Counted from the first letter of the stretch, positions 28,420-37,102 are shown. The stretch is DNA of 64,000 bases from Candidatus Andeanibacterium colombiense (GCA_029202985.1 CP119316.1:2901001-2965000), one strand, 5' to 3'. Numbers and translations: made by a program. The notes: generated by a model not told the origin, from the letters alone.

Positions 28420-30786
28420 ATGTTCGACGTTAAATCCGTATCGCTGGAGTGGGGCGGCAAGACCCTCACTCTGGAAACCGGCCGCATTGCCCGTCAGGCT
28501 GACGGCGCGGTCCTCGCAACCTATGGCGAAACCGTGGTGCTCTGCGCCGTGACCGCCGCCAAGAACGTGAAGGAAGGGCAGGACTTCTTCCCGCTCACCG
28601 TTCACTATCAGGAAAAATTCTTCGCCGCCGGACGCATCCCGGGCGGCTTCTTCAAGCGTGAACGTGGTGCGACCGAAAAGGAAACCCTGGTTTCCCGCCT
28701 GATCGACCGGCCGGTGCGGCCGTTGTTTCCGGAGGGTTTTTATAACGAGATCAACGTCATCGCCCAGGTGCTGAGCTATGACGGCGAGGTCGAGCCCGAC
28801 GTGCTGGCGATGATCGCCGCCTCCGCCGCGCTGACCATCTCGGGCGTCCCCTTCATGGGCCCGATCGGCGCCGCCCGCGTCGGCTATGTCGACGGCGAGT
28901 ACACGCTGAACCCGAAGCAGGACGAAGCCGCCGCCGGCGCGCTCGACCTGGTCGTTGCCGCCACCGGCAATGCGGTGATGATGGTCGAGAGCCAGGCCCG
29001 CGAGCTGAGCGAAGAAATCATGCTCGGCGGCGTGATCTTCGCCCATGACGAGATCAAGAAGGTCGTGAACGCGATCATCGACCTCGCCGAGAAGGCCGCC
29101 AAGGAACCCTGGGACGTCGCCACCAGCGACAATTCGGCGATCAAGGACAAGCTCAAGACCCTGATCGGCAAGGACATTGCCGCGGCCTACAAGCTGACCG
29201 ACAAGTCCGCCCGTTCGAACGCGCTCAACGCCGCGCGCGCCAAGGCCAAGGAAGCCTTCGCGAGCGAGGATGCGCAGACCCAGATGGTCGCGATCAAGAG
29301 CGTCAAGAAGGTCGAGGCCGACATCGTGCGCGGCGCGATCCTGAAGGACGGCACCCGCATCGACGGCCGCACCACCACCCAGGTCCGCCCGATCGAAGGC
29401 ATGGTCGGCTTCCTGCCGCGCACCCACGGTTCGGCGCTGTTCACCCGCGGCGAGACGCAGTCGATCTGCACCACCACCCTGGGCACCAAGGACAGCGAGC
29501 AGATGATCGACGGGCTCGAGGGCCTGAGCTATTCGAACTTCATGCTGCACTACAACTTCCCGCCCTATTCGGTCGGCGAAGTCGGCCGCTTCGGCGCCCC
29601 CAGCCGCCGCGACGTCGGCCACGGCAAGCTTGCCTGGCGCGCACTGCAGGCGGTCCTGCCCAGCAAGGAAGACTTCCCCTATACGATCCGCGTGGTCTCG
29701 GACATCACCGAGTCCAACGGTTCCAGCTCGATGGCCACCGTCTGCGGCGGCAGCCTGTCGATGATGGACGCCGGCGTTCCGCTCACGCGTCCGGTTTCGG
29801 GCATCGCGATGGGCCTGATCCTCGAAGGCAAGGACTTCACCGTCCTCAGCGACATCCTCGGTGACGAGGATCACCTCGGCGACATGGACTTCAAGGTCGC
29901 CGGCACCTCCGAAGGCATCACCACGATGCAGATGGACATCAAGGTCGCCGGCATCACCCGCGAGATCTTCGAAGCCGCGCTGAACCAGGCGAAGGACGGC
30001 CGCGCGCACATCCTCGGCGAAATGCAGAAGGCGCTCGGCAGCGCCCGCACCGAGCTTTCGGACTACGCGCCGCGGATCGAGACGATGCAGATCGACAAGT
30101 CGAAGATCCGCGACATCATCGGCACCGGCGGCAAGGTCATCCGCGAGATCGTCGCCGAAACCGGCGCGAAGGTGGATATCGACGACGAAGGCCTGATCAA
30201 GATCTCGTCCTCCGACATCAGCCAGATCGAAGCGGCCCGCAAGTGGATCGCCGGGATCGTGGAAGAAGCGGAGGTCGGCAAGGTCTATGACGGCAAGGTC
30301 GTCAACATCGTCGATTTCGGCGCCTTCGTGAACTTCATGGGCGGCAAGGACGGCCTGGTTCACGTCAGCGAAATGCGCAACGAGCGGGTCGAAAAGCCGA
30401 CCGACGTCGTCTCCGAAGGCCAGGCCGTAAAGGTCAAGGTCCTCGAGATCGACCCGCGCGGCAAGGTTCGCCTGTCGATGCGCGTCGTCGATCAGGAAAC
30501 CGGCGAAGAGCTGGAAGACACCCGCCCGGCCCGCGAACCGCGCGAACCCCGTGGTGACCGCCCCGGCGGCGACCGCGGCGATCGCCGTGGCCCCCGCAGC
30601 GGCGGCGGCGATCGTGACCGTGGTCCCCGTCGTGAAGGCGGCGGCGACCGTGACCGGGGCCCGCGCCGCGAAGGGGGCGGCGATCGTGACCGTGGCCCTC
30701 GCCGCGAGCGCAGCGAAGGCGGCGCCAGCGACAATGGTGGCGGCAACCCCGACCACATGCCGGCGTTCCTGAAGAGCGACGACTGA
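28420..30786 (+). CDS. pnp: Polyribonucleotide nucleotidyltransferase (PNPase)
   Basis: 788-aa 3'-5' phosphorolytic exoribonuclease of the degradosome. Two RNase PH domains (SRLIDRPVRPLFPEGFYNEI in the first; RGETQSICTTTLGTKDSEQM and SSSMATVCGGSLSMMDAGVP in the second), a KH domain near residue 556 (KIRDIIGTGGKVIREIVAET) and an S1 domain near 621 (GKVYDGKVVNIVDFGAFVNF). The ATG at 28420 has an AAAGGA site. A C-terminal Arg/Gly/Asp-rich tail of about 75 residues with repeated DRDRGPRREGGG units extends beyond the S1 domain and ends with PAFLKSDD. Confidence 0.97.
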   Translation: MFDVKSVSLEWGGKTLTLETGRIARQADGAVLATYGETVVLCAVTAAKNVKEGQDFFPLTVHYQEKFFAAGRIPGGFFKRERGATEKETLVSRLIDRPVRPLFPEGFYNEINVIAQVLSYDGEVEPDVLAMIAASAALTISGVPFMGPIGAARVGYVDGEYTLNPKQDEAAAGALDLVVAATGNAVMMVESQARELSEEIMLGGVIFAHDEIKKVVNAIIDLAEKAAKEPWDVATSDNSAIKDKLKTLIGKDIAAAYKLTDKSARSNALNAARAKAKEAFASEDAQTQMVAIKSVKKVEADIVRGAILKDGTRIDGRTTTQVRPIEGMVGFLPRTHGSALFTRGETQSICTTTLGTKDSEQMIDGLEGLSYSNFMLHYNFPPYSVGEVGRFGAPSRRDVGHGKLAWRALQAVLPSKEDFPYTIRVVSDITESNGSSSMATVCGGSLSMMDAGVPLTRPVSGIAMGLILEGKDFTVLSDILGDEDHLGDMDFKVAGTSEGITTMQMDIKVAGITREIFEAALNQAKDGRAHILGEMQKALGSARTELSDYAPRIETMQIDKSKIRDIIGTGGKVIREIVAETGAKVDIDDEGLIKISSSDISQIEAARKWIAGIVEEAEVGKVYDGKVVNIVDFGAFVNFMGGKDGLVHVSEMRNERVEKPTDVVSEGQAVKVKVLEIDPRGKVRLSMRVVDQETGEELEDTRPAREPREPRGDRPGGDRGDRRGPRSGGGDRDRGPRREGGGDRDRGPRREGGGDRDRGPRRERSEGGASDNGGGNPDHMPAFLKSDD
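30601..30708 (+). repeat. Three tandem 36-bp repeats encoding the PNPase tail
   Basis: Within pnp, three consecutive ~36-bp units encode GGGDRDRGPRRE three times. The reading frame is kept because the unit is a multiple of three. The units differ mostly at third codon positions. Confidence 0.75.
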
Positions 30787-30793
30787 TCCGAAC

Positions 30794-30827
30794 TTGAGCC
30801 CCGCGCAGGCGGGGTCTCAGGGCTCAA
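30794..30827. repeat. Palindrome downstream of pnp (REP-like), copy 3
   Basis: Outer arms TTGAGCC/GGCTCAA enclose CCCCGC-GCAG-GCGGGG. It is a single palindrome of the same type as the paired elements elsewhere in the window and lies 8 bp after the pnp stop. Confidence 0.65.
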
Positions 30828-30837
30828 AAACAGAAAG

Positions 30838-30866
30838 GCCGCGGGGAGCAATCCTCGCGGCTTTTT
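30838..30866 (+). terminator. Rho-independent terminator after pnp
   Basis: Stem GCCGCGGGGA / TCCTCGCGGC (10 pairs, one G-U) with a GCAA loop, followed by TTTTT at 30862-30866. This is a standard intrinsic terminator for the rpsO/pnp transcript. Confidence 0.85.
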
Positions 30867-31176
30867 CTTTGTTAGGGGCCGGAATTGGCGGCGGGCGACG
30901 TTCGTTTACGGCATGAATTGGCCGGGTACGGACTGTCCGGTTTGCGAGGCTAGAAGTCGCAAAGCGGCCGTTCTGTCCCAGTCTAAACCCAAGGCATGCC
31001 GCCTTTTCGCCGCGACCTTTCGGAATCAGGCACTCAACATGCTTCACATGGCTGTTGTCCGTTTTCGACAGTGAATCTCGAAGGAGGGCAAAGCAGGTTT
31101 CGGAGAGATCGTGCCCTGTGAAAGGAATTGTCCCACGCTGTCCCGGCCCAATGGGCATCCCTTTCCCAAACCACTG
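30867..31176. other. Intergenic region without a supportable gene
   Basis: 310 bp between the pnp terminator and the 3' end of the CPBP gene. A minus-strand frame of 113 codons runs through it, but it lacks a convincing ribosome site, family features or normal codon use, and I regard it as non-coding. Confidence 0.5.
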
Positions 31177-31890
31177 CTAGGCGAGAAGCGAGAACGAATT
31201 GCCGAAGTTGTGGAGCAGGACTGGCAGGAGCAAGCTGCCCGTACGTAAGCGCAGCCAGACTGCAATGAACGAGGGAATAGCGGTTAGCGCCATTGTAAGC
31301 GGGTCGAAGGAAAAGCCGTCGTGCGAAAAGCCGAACGCGTGTGCCATGCCGAACAGAAAACATGAAAACACGGCGCCCCAGCCCCAATCAACCCCGATGA
31401 GCCGCTTTCTGCCCGCAAACGTCTGGTCGAGCGCGAACAGCAGAACGCCTCGATAAAATGGTTCTTCTTCCAGGCCAGGCATGGTCAACTGGAAGGCGAT
31501 CTCTTCGCCGTTGGATCGGCTTCCCGGAAAAGCCAAAGCGATAATGGCGAAGAAGGCACAATAAAGCGCCGCAACCGGCAACGCCGTTTTCAGGCTACCG
31601 GGCTCTTGCGCAATTGTGAGGCCGACGCGGCGAAAGCCGAAGGCGGGCGAAGCGGCGATGGCGAGGGTGGCACCCAGCGCCAGGAGCTTGCCTTGCCAGT
31701 TCCAGTCGCCCCCAATCAGGTCGGGAATCCATCCATAGAGCTGGGTCAGCAGGGCGTCATTGATCGCCACCAACAGCGCCGCGATCAGCAACCACCGCGC
31801 GGAAAAATGTTGGCGATCCGTGCATCCCACCGCCGTCCCCAGCAGCAGCAGCAATGCCAATGTTCCGCCCAAGGCGATCATTCCGTCCAC
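31177..31890 (-). CDS. CPBP-family intramembrane glutamic protease
   Basis: 237-aa membrane protein with about seven spans. The CPBP (Rce1/CaaX-like) motifs are LEEEPFYRGVLLFAL (EExxxR), FSCFLFGMAHAFGFS (FxxxH) and LLHNFGNSFSLL (HxxxN/S-like). Bacterial members act in processing or self-immunity; the substrate is unknown. The gene lies 57 bp downstream of the AraC-type regulator gene on the same strand, so they probably form an operon. Confidence 0.87.
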   Translation of the reverse strand: MDGMIALGGTLALLLLLGTAVGCTDRQHFSARWLLIAALLVAINDALLTQLYGWIPDLIGGDWNWQGKLLALGATLAIAASPAFGFRRVGLTIAQEPGSLKTALPVAALYCAFFAIIALAFPGSRSNGEEIAFQLTMPGLEEEPFYRGVLLFALDQTFAGRKRLIGVDWGWGAVFSCFLFGMAHAFGFSHDGFSFDPLTMALTAIPSFIAVWLRLRTGSLLLPVLLHNFGNSFSLLA

Positions 31891-31947
31891 GCGCCACCTT
31901 CTCCACTAAACGCTACAGTGCTAGCGCGAGCAGGGTGCCGCGGCTCC

Positions 31948-33063
31948 TCAGAAGACGGCTTTTCGCTTTTCAAAACCCGGCTCTACGAATTGCGGGTTCG
32001 GTTCACCCTGCCGGACCGCGTCTCTGTACGCGCTGGGTGTGCATCCCTCGATGGCCCGAAAAGCCCGGTTGAAGCTGGCAAGGGAAGCGAAACCGCTGTC
32101 CAGCGCGACGGCGATGAGCTTGTCGGCTCGATCCCGCTCCCTCAGCAGGCGACGCGCCTCCGCGATCCGGTAGTGGTTCAGGAAGGTGCGGAAATGATCG
32201 TGCCCAAGCTCGTGATTGACCAGCGTCCGCACGGCACGTTCCGGGGCTCCCATGCGCGCGACGAATCCCTCGAACGTCAGCTCGGGATCAAGGAACACCC
32301 GCTCCGCTTCCATCAGGACTGACAGCCGGCGGTGCAACTCTGTGTTCGGTCGATGACCGGACTGCGGTGCCGCTTCGGCCGGCATTGCAGCCGCTTGCTC
32401 AACGCCGAAAGTGAGCATGGAGGGATCGACCATCAGCAACCTTCGCGCCAGCCATAGGCCGAATATCAGGATCATCGCATTCTGGGTCATGGCGAAGGCA
32501 ATCGGCCGCCATGCGAAACCGAACAATGCATCGGCCGCCAGGTCGACGAACAGCATTCCCCCCAAGAGGACCGCCACCATGATTCGCGCATGATGGCGTT
32601 GCGGGATCAAGTCGTCTTGACGTTCCTCGAGGAGGCGCCAGACCAGATGGCCGACGATCGCGAAGCCAAGCGGCACGAGCAGACGCGATAGTCCTCCGTC
32701 CACAAGGGCCTGTCCGATCAACCCGCGATCGAGCGCGGCTATGGCGGCCCATAGAAGACCGACTCCCAGCACGATGCCGTTCAACCGAAACCGGCTATCG
32801 AAGCATGAAAGGCAGAACCACCACAGGAAAACGACGGTGAAGCCACTTACAACGTGCGAGATGGTGCCGACGAACCCGGCCGGAGCCAGCGAGGTTATCG
32901 GCGTGTTGCCGATGACGAAGCCGGCGAGACATAGCGCCAGGGGCGCGAACAGCGCAGCGGGCAAGCCGATCTGCCGACGTTGGCCGAGCAGGAGCCACGC
33001 CAGCAGGAGAATGGTGCTTACAGCCCCGGCTCGAATCGCAACGTCGAGTTGGTCAATACACAT
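31948..33063 (-). CDS. AraC-family regulator with N-terminal membrane domain
   Basis: 371 aa from the ATG at 33063 (MCIDQLDVAIRAG); an earlier in-frame start would add 37 basic residues. The first ~240 residues hold about seven hydrophobic spans (STILLLAWLLLGQ, ALFAPLALCLAGFVIG, VVSGFTVVFLWWFC and others). The C-terminal ~110 residues form the AraC/XylS HTH domain (TFEGFVARMGAPERAVRTLV, FRTFLNHYRIAEARRLL, LIAVALDSGFASLASFNRAF, AIEGCTPSAYRDAVR). Such membrane-bound AraC proteins are thought to sense envelope signals; the target may include the adjacent CPBP protease. Confidence 0.85.
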   Translation of the reverse strand: MCIDQLDVAIRAGAVSTILLLAWLLLGQRRQIGLPAALFAPLALCLAGFVIGNTPITSLAPAGFVGTISHVVSGFTVVFLWWFCLSCFDSRFRLNGIVLGVGLLWAAIAALDRGLIGQALVDGGLSRLLVPLGFAIVGHLVWRLLEERQDDLIPQRHHARIMVAVLLGGMLFVDLAADALFGFAWRPIAFAMTQNAMILIFGLWLARRLLMVDPSMLTFGVEQAAAMPAEAAPQSGHRPNTELHRRLSVLMEAERVFLDPELTFEGFVARMGAPERAVRTLVNHELGHDHFRTFLNHYRIAEARRLLRERDRADKLIAVALDSGFASLASFNRAFRAIEGCTPSAYRDAVRQGEPNPQFVEPGFEKRKAVF

Positions 33064-33344
33064 CCCATCACGATAGAGAAGGACTTGGCTTCGGACCACC
33101 TTGCCCCGCGGCGAGGGTCGGCTGGCCGACGGTTTCCGACTTGGGGTCATCTCCTGCGAATTGCCTGACCGCAATAGCCGCCGTCCAACCGCCGCTCGAG
33201 TGAACGACGGCTTTCGGGATGGCCCGCGGATCGTTCGAACAACGGATATGCAGGCGCAATACGGACGTTCAAGAATCAGAACTTTCCTACAGCCCCCAAT
33301 CCCGCATACCTAACCCGCCTCTCATCAAACGGAGGCGCTTCCCC

Positions 33345-34136
33345 ATGTCCAAAAAGTTCAGCCAGGCCCGCAAGGCGGCCTTTCTCTCGGCCTTGCGCGC
33401 AACCGGCAACCAGACGCTCGCGGCGGAGCGGGCGAAGGTTTCGCGCAGCTGGGTGCAGCTCCATCGCAGCGAGGATCCCGCGTTTCGCTCGGCGGTCGAG
33501 CTGGCCGTTCGGCAAGCTCGGGATCGGCTGAGGGCGGAGCCGTCGCGCGGGGTGCCGGGCGGGGCGGCCTATGCCGATGGCGCGGAGCTGGTGGTGCGCG
33601 GGACGGGCGGCTCGGGCGGGGGCAAGCGGGTGCAGGTCGCGCGCTCGCGCCTCAGGCAGTGGACGCCGCGGGTGGAGGAGCGGTTCCTCGCGGCGCTGGC
33701 GGGGAGTTGCAATGTGACGGCGGCCTGCGCCGAGGCCGGGCTGACCGCCGCTTCGGCCTATGGCCATCGGGGGCGCTGGCCGGCGTTCGCGCGGCGCTGG
33801 GATGCGGCGGTCGAGCTGGGTTATCTGCTGCTCGAGGGGCGGCTGATCGAGGCGGCGGGAAATTTCTTCTCCGCGCCGGAGGATGAGGTGGCGGAACCGG
33901 CGGCTGGCTCCGCGATCACCGGCATGAGCGTCGGCGCCGCGATCCATCTGTTGCATATGCACAAGCATGAAGTGCGCGGGATCGGCAAGCGGCAGGGGCG
34001 GCCAGGGCGCGCGCCCGACCGCGAGGCGGTGCGCGCGAGCATCCTTGCGAAGATCGACGCGATCGAACGGGCGGACGACCGGCGCGAGCAGGCGCGGCTG
34101 CGGGCGGCTGCGTTCGGCACGCCCGCCCTCAAGTAG
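33345..34136 (+). CDS. Twin-HTH, terminase-small-subunit-like protein
   Basis: 263 aa. Two homologous segments, each like the N-terminal HTH of phage terminase small subunits, are visible: FLSALRATGNQTLAAERAKV, SRSWVQLHRSEDPAFRSAVE (residues ~12-50) and FLAALAGSCNVTAACAEAGL, TAASAYGHRGRWPAFARRWD (~111-150). A basic linker and a helical C-terminal part follow. The start has a GGAGG site 8-12 bp upstream. No large terminase or capsid gene is adjacent, so a packaging role is not supported; a DNA-binding regulator is an alternative. The last codons (ALK-stop) lie inside the first unit of a tandem repeat. Confidence 0.7.
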   Translation: MSKKFSQARKAAFLSALRATGNQTLAAERAKVSRSWVQLHRSEDPAFRSAVELAVRQARDRLRAEPSRGVPGGAAYADGAELVVRGTGGSGGGKRVQVARSRLRQWTPRVEERFLAALAGSCNVTAACAEAGLTAASAYGHRGRWPAFARRWDAAVELGYLLLEGRLIEAAGNFFSAPEDEVAEPAAGSAITGMSVGAAIHLLHMHKHEVRGIGKRQGRPGRAPDREAVRASILAKIDAIERADDRREQARLRAAAFGTPALK

Positions 34137-34226
34137 CGCAGCGGTAGGGCGGGAGAACGCCCTCAAGTAGCGCAGCGGTAGGGCGGCAAGAACGCCCACC
34201 CTCAAGTAGCGCAGCGTTAGGGCGCA
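34125..34226 (+). repeat. Three tandem hairpin units at the 3' end of the twin-HTH gene
   Basis: Three copies (starting at 34125, 34158 and 34197) contain CCCTCAAGTAGCGCAGCG followed by GTAGGGCG or TTAGGGCG. In the first two, CGCCCT pairs with AGGGCG, giving a hairpin; the first unit includes the stop codon of the upstream gene. They may act as terminators or be a slippage-expanded gene end. Confidence 0.75.
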
Positions 34227-34401
34227 TAAATCACGGGTTTTAGGGGCAAAAAAGCCGACCTGAAGCGTGCTTTAGATTGTGCGGCTCAGCTCCGAAACCC
34301 GGCGGTCCGTGCGTCTTGCCGGCGCCGACCGTGCGTTTCATCTTCGGGCGGAACAGGACAAGCCGATTGCTTCCGTTCGGCAGTGCTTTTAGCTTGCGGC
34401 C

Positions 34402-34686
34402 GTGAGACTGTTCCGCATCCTGTTTACTTTCGATCTGATGGCGCTGCTGGTGCTGGCCTATTTCTTCGCCGACGGGCTGCGTTACGCGACCGGGGGATCG
34501 AATTACTTCGGCGCGTGGCTGCCGCTGCTGGGCGTGCCGGCCGCGGTGCTGGCGCTGGCATGGTGGCTGAAGGAGCGCGGAAGCGCGGGCGCGGCGAAGC
34601 TGCTGCTCGGCCTGCTGGCGGCGCCTTTCGTGCTCTATTTGCTGTTCGCGGGGCTGTTTATCGCGCTCGATCCCGACATGAAGTGA
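34402..34686 (+). CDS. Small membrane protein, 94 aa
   Basis: GTG-initiated product with three hydrophobic spans (FDLMALLVLAYFFADGL, AWLPLLGVPAAVLALAWWL, LLLGLLAAPFVLYLLFAGLF). No motif of a known family is recognised. It is convergent with the 75-aa gene downstream. Probably an inner-membrane protein of unknown role. Confidence 0.65.
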   Translation: MRLFRILFTFDLMALLVLAYFFADGLRYATGGSNYFGAWLPLLGVPAAVLALAWWLKERGSAGAAKLLLGLLAAPFVLYLLFAGLFIALDPDMK

Positions 34687-34704
34687 CCGCTCGGTACGCG
34701 GGGT

Positions 34705-34932
34705 TCAGCCGCGGCGTTCGGTCATCCGCGGGCGTTCCTCGCGTGTGGGGAAGGTGGCGACGGGCTCTGCGGCCGGGACCGGCCGTTCGAGCGCGCGAAC
34801 GTGGGGGCGGCCGCGCTCGCCGTAGGTGAAGCCGCTCTCGTCTTGGTGGCCGTAGGGCGCACGGGCGAGCGCGCGCACCACGATCACCGAACAAATTCCG
34901 CAGGTTGCCAAGGCCAACGCGATCCAGATCAT
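34705..34932 (-). CDS. Small anchored hypothetical protein, 75 aa
   Basis: An N-terminal hydrophobic segment (MIWIALALATCGICSVIVV) is followed by a charged, Arg/Pro-rich tail. It could be a membrane-anchored small protein. No family recognised, and length plus composition leave some doubt that it is a gene. Confidence 0.45.
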   Translation of the reverse strand: MIWIALALATCGICSVIVVRALARAPYGHQDESGFTYGERGRPHVRALERPVPAAEPVATFPTREERPRMTERRG

Positions 34933-35010
34933 ATGGGGTGCCCCTCCGATTCGTCAGGCGATACCTAACGTTATCTGGCGAAAACGAAGCAGCCCGCAAT
35001 TCGTTCCCGT

Positions 35011-35670
35011 TCAGGGGCGGCGCAGCACCATGGTCCGGGCGTAGTCGCGGTAGGGCGCGGCGGTTTCGAGCAGCAGCCCGTGGCGCCCGGCAAGTTCGGC
35101 GCCGATATCGAACAGCGCGGCGCGCGGGGTCACGTGGAACCGCGCGAGATAGGCGCGGAACGCGGGGCCGAACCAGCGCGGCAAATGCTGCTGCTGCCCG
35201 AAGTCGGCGACGTGGACCGATCCGCCGGGCGCGAGGATGCGGCACCCCTGCTCCAGCGCGGCCTGCCACTCGGGGATCATCGAGAGGGTGTAGGAGAACA
35301 TCACCCGGTCGAACCGCGCGCGCCCGAACAGCGCTTCGGGGTCGAACTCCGCCGCGTCGCCCAGCGCGAGCGCCGCGTCGATGCCCTTGAGGTTCCGGCG
35401 CGCGGACTTGAGCATCTCGGCCGAGATGTCGATCCCGTACAGCCGCGCCCGCGGATAATGCCGCGCGGCCAGCGCGAGGTTGCGCGCGGTCCCGCAGCCG
35501 ATCTCGATCAGCGCGCCGGCCGGGGCGAGGGCGAGCCCGGCGATCAGCCGGTCGCGGCCGAGCAGGTAGTATTTGCGGGTGAGATCGTAGACGTGCCGCT
35601 GGAGCCCGTAGATCGCATCCATCCGCGCGCCGTGCGCTTCGGCCGCAGGGGCGTCAGTCGCGGCGGACAT
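35011..35670 (-). CDS. btaB: BtaB-type N-methyltransferase for betaine lipid
   Basis: 219-aa SAM-dependent class I methyltransferase: YDLTRKYYLLGRDRLIAGL, motif I ALIEIGCGTARNLALAARHY, then GIDISAEMLKSARRNL, and VMFSYTLSMIPEWQAALEQG. It would add three methyl groups to diacylglyceryl-homoserine to form DGTS. The start at MSAATDAPAAEAHG overlaps the btaA stop by 17 bp, a coupling typical of btaAB. The YYLLGRD segment is characteristic of BtaB. Confidence comes from this motif together with btaA next door. Confidence 0.88.
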   Translation of the reverse strand: MSAATDAPAAEAHGARMDAIYGLQRHVYDLTRKYYLLGRDRLIAGLALAPAGALIEIGCGTARNLALAARHYPRARLYGIDISAEMLKSARRNLKGIDAALALGDAAEFDPEALFGRARFDRVMFSYTLSMIPEWQAALEQGCRILAPGGSVHVADFGQQQHLPRWFGPAFRAYLARFHVTPRAALFDIGAELAGRHGLLLETAAPYRDYARTMVLRRP

Positions 35671-36904
35671 AGAGCCAGGTCGCGCCATAGATCGAAGAGC
35701 GGTCCTGCGCGGTCAGCTCGGCCGAACGCGCGGGCTGGAATTCCCACATCTCGGACAGGCTTTCCGCCAGCCGCCCGGCGAGCACGTCGGGTTCGTCGGC
35801 GGTGCGGTAGAGCACCCGCGCGCCGGGGCGGGCGGTGCGGCAGATCTGCGCCCACAGCTCGTTCAGCTGCTGATCGTTCATCCAGTCCTGCGCATCGAGC
35901 AGCAGGTACTTGTCGACGCTGTGCGCCTCTTGCGCCGCGAGATAGTCGGTCATGTTCGCCTGCAGCACCTCGATCCCGCCGAGCCGCTCGCGCAGGGCCT
36001 TGTAATTCGCCTCCTGCAGATAGGGCGGCAGGCTGGCATCGGGCGCGGCGGAATAGGTGCGGCCGAACGCCTGCCAGGCGAAGTAATTGTCGCGGAAGTC
36101 GAAGCCGCAGGTCAGCTTCTCCAGCCGTTCGCGCAGCACGTCGACCATCGTCCGCCCGCCGGCGAGCTTGTCGTATTGCGCGGGCGGGATGCCGAGGCCG
36201 AACAGCGAGGCCTTGCGCCGGGTCAGCCAGCGCAGCAGCGGCTTGTCGAAGAACGGCAGGAAATGCGCTTCGAAATAGGCGCGCTGTTCCTCGATCCCCT
36301 GCGCTTCGAGCACCTTCGCCGGCTGGACCCCGTGCATCCGCGCGAGGAAATGGACGAAGCCGATGAAATTGCCGAGCAGTCCGTAGCGGTAGAAACCCTT
36401 CGCGAACATGTCGATCCGGCGGCGCCCCAGCAGGTCGCGCGATTCCCAATAGTGGCGCGAGCGCGGATCGAGCTGCGGTGCGATGAAGCGGTGATAGGCC
36501 GTGACGTTCTCGCTGCTGCTCGCCTCGGCGAAGAACCGGCGGAACTGCGCGTAGCTTGGCAGGTGCATCAGCGCCGCGCGCTTGAGCTTGCCGAGCGCGA
36601 CATGCGCCGCATTGAGATCGACCGCGGTGACCTTGGCGGGATTGGCGGTGAGATAGGAGAAGGCGTTGCACCCGCCGCTCGAAATCGTCACCACATGGTC
36701 GCCCGGGCCCATCTCGAGCCCGGCCATATCGGCCAGCGGATCTTCCCAGATCTGCGGGTAGACGAGCCCGCGGAACGCGAGCGCAAAGGCGCGTTCGAGC
36801 AGCGCGGTCGGGCCGAAGCCCTTGCTGGTCACCGCCGCCTTCTCGATCAGCTTCCCGCCATGAGACTTTCGGGCCGGGGCTTTCAGGGCAATGTCGCGTT
36901 TCAT
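35654..36904 (-). CDS. btaA: BtaA, SAM:diacylglycerol 3-amino-3-carboxypropyltransferase
   Basis: 416-aa DUF3419 protein that transfers the aminocarboxypropyl group of SAM to diacylglycerol, the first step of DGTS betaine-lipid synthesis. Signatures: FRGLVYPQIWEDPLADMAGL, SAM site GDHVVTISSGGCNAFSYLTA and TAVDLNAAHVALGKLKRAAL, GFDFRDNYFAWQAFGRTY and LLLDAQDWMNDQQLNELW. In Rhodobacter and Sinorhizobium these lipids replace phospholipids under phosphate limitation. I looked for a Pho box in the short upstream region and did not see a clear one. Confidence 0.93.
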   Translation of the reverse strand: MKRDIALKAPARKSHGGKLIEKAAVTSKGFGPTALLERAFALAFRGLVYPQIWEDPLADMAGLEMGPGDHVVTISSGGCNAFSYLTANPAKVTAVDLNAAHVALGKLKRAALMHLPSYAQFRRFFAEASSSENVTAYHRFIAPQLDPRSRHYWESRDLLGRRRIDMFAKGFYRYGLLGNFIGFVHFLARMHGVQPAKVLEAQGIEEQRAYFEAHFLPFFDKPLLRWLTRRKASLFGLGIPPAQYDKLAGGRTMVDVLRERLEKLTCGFDFRDNYFAWQAFGRTYSAAPDASLPPYLQEANYKALRERLGGIEVLQANMTDYLAAQEAHSVDKYLLLDAQDWMNDQQLNELWAQICRTARPGARVLYRTADEPDVLAGRLAESLSEMWEFQPARSAELTAQDRSSIYGATWLYVRRD

Positions 36905-37030
36905 CGGCGCAGTCCTCGCGCCGGGGTAGCGTGCGCCCCGGCTTCCACCGCGCCCGTATCTCCGCCGCGTGACCCTGCCGCGACGGATCGGTTACAGTTC
37001 CAAGGCTTTCCACAGACAACAGACACTGTT

Positions 37031-37102
37031 CTCCCGCGGAAGCGGGAGGCCAGGGCCGCATGCGCCGCGTTCGTCCGCTCTGGCTTCCTGCTTCCGCAGG
37101 AA
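37031..37102. repeat. Paired palindromic repeat, copy 4
   Basis: Palindromes CTCCCGC-GGAA-GCGGGAG (37031-37048) and TTCCTGC-TTCC-GCAGGAA (37085-37102) lie in the region between btaA and the next gene. The layout (two unlike palindromes about 36 bp apart) matches the other intergenic pairs. Confidence 0.6.

Noticed and set aside
30817..31158. 113-codon minus-strand frame between pnp and the CPBP gene
   Set aside because: Overlaps the pnp terminator, has no family similarity and unusual composition; treated as non-coding.
33345..34136. Prophage or gene-transfer-agent head cluster around the terminase-like gene
   Set aside because: Neighbouring genes are an AraC regulator, small membrane proteins and btaAB; no large terminase, portal or capsid gene is present.
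34125..34226. Array of tRNA fragments (GTAGCGCAGCGGTAGGGCG resembles a tRNA D-arm)
   Set aside because: No acceptor, anticodon or T-arm can be formed; the similarity is short and the units instead form simple hairpins.
36905..37000. Pho box upstream of btaA
   Set aside because: Expected from betaine-lipid regulation in other bacteria, but no CTGTCAT-type direct repeat is visible.
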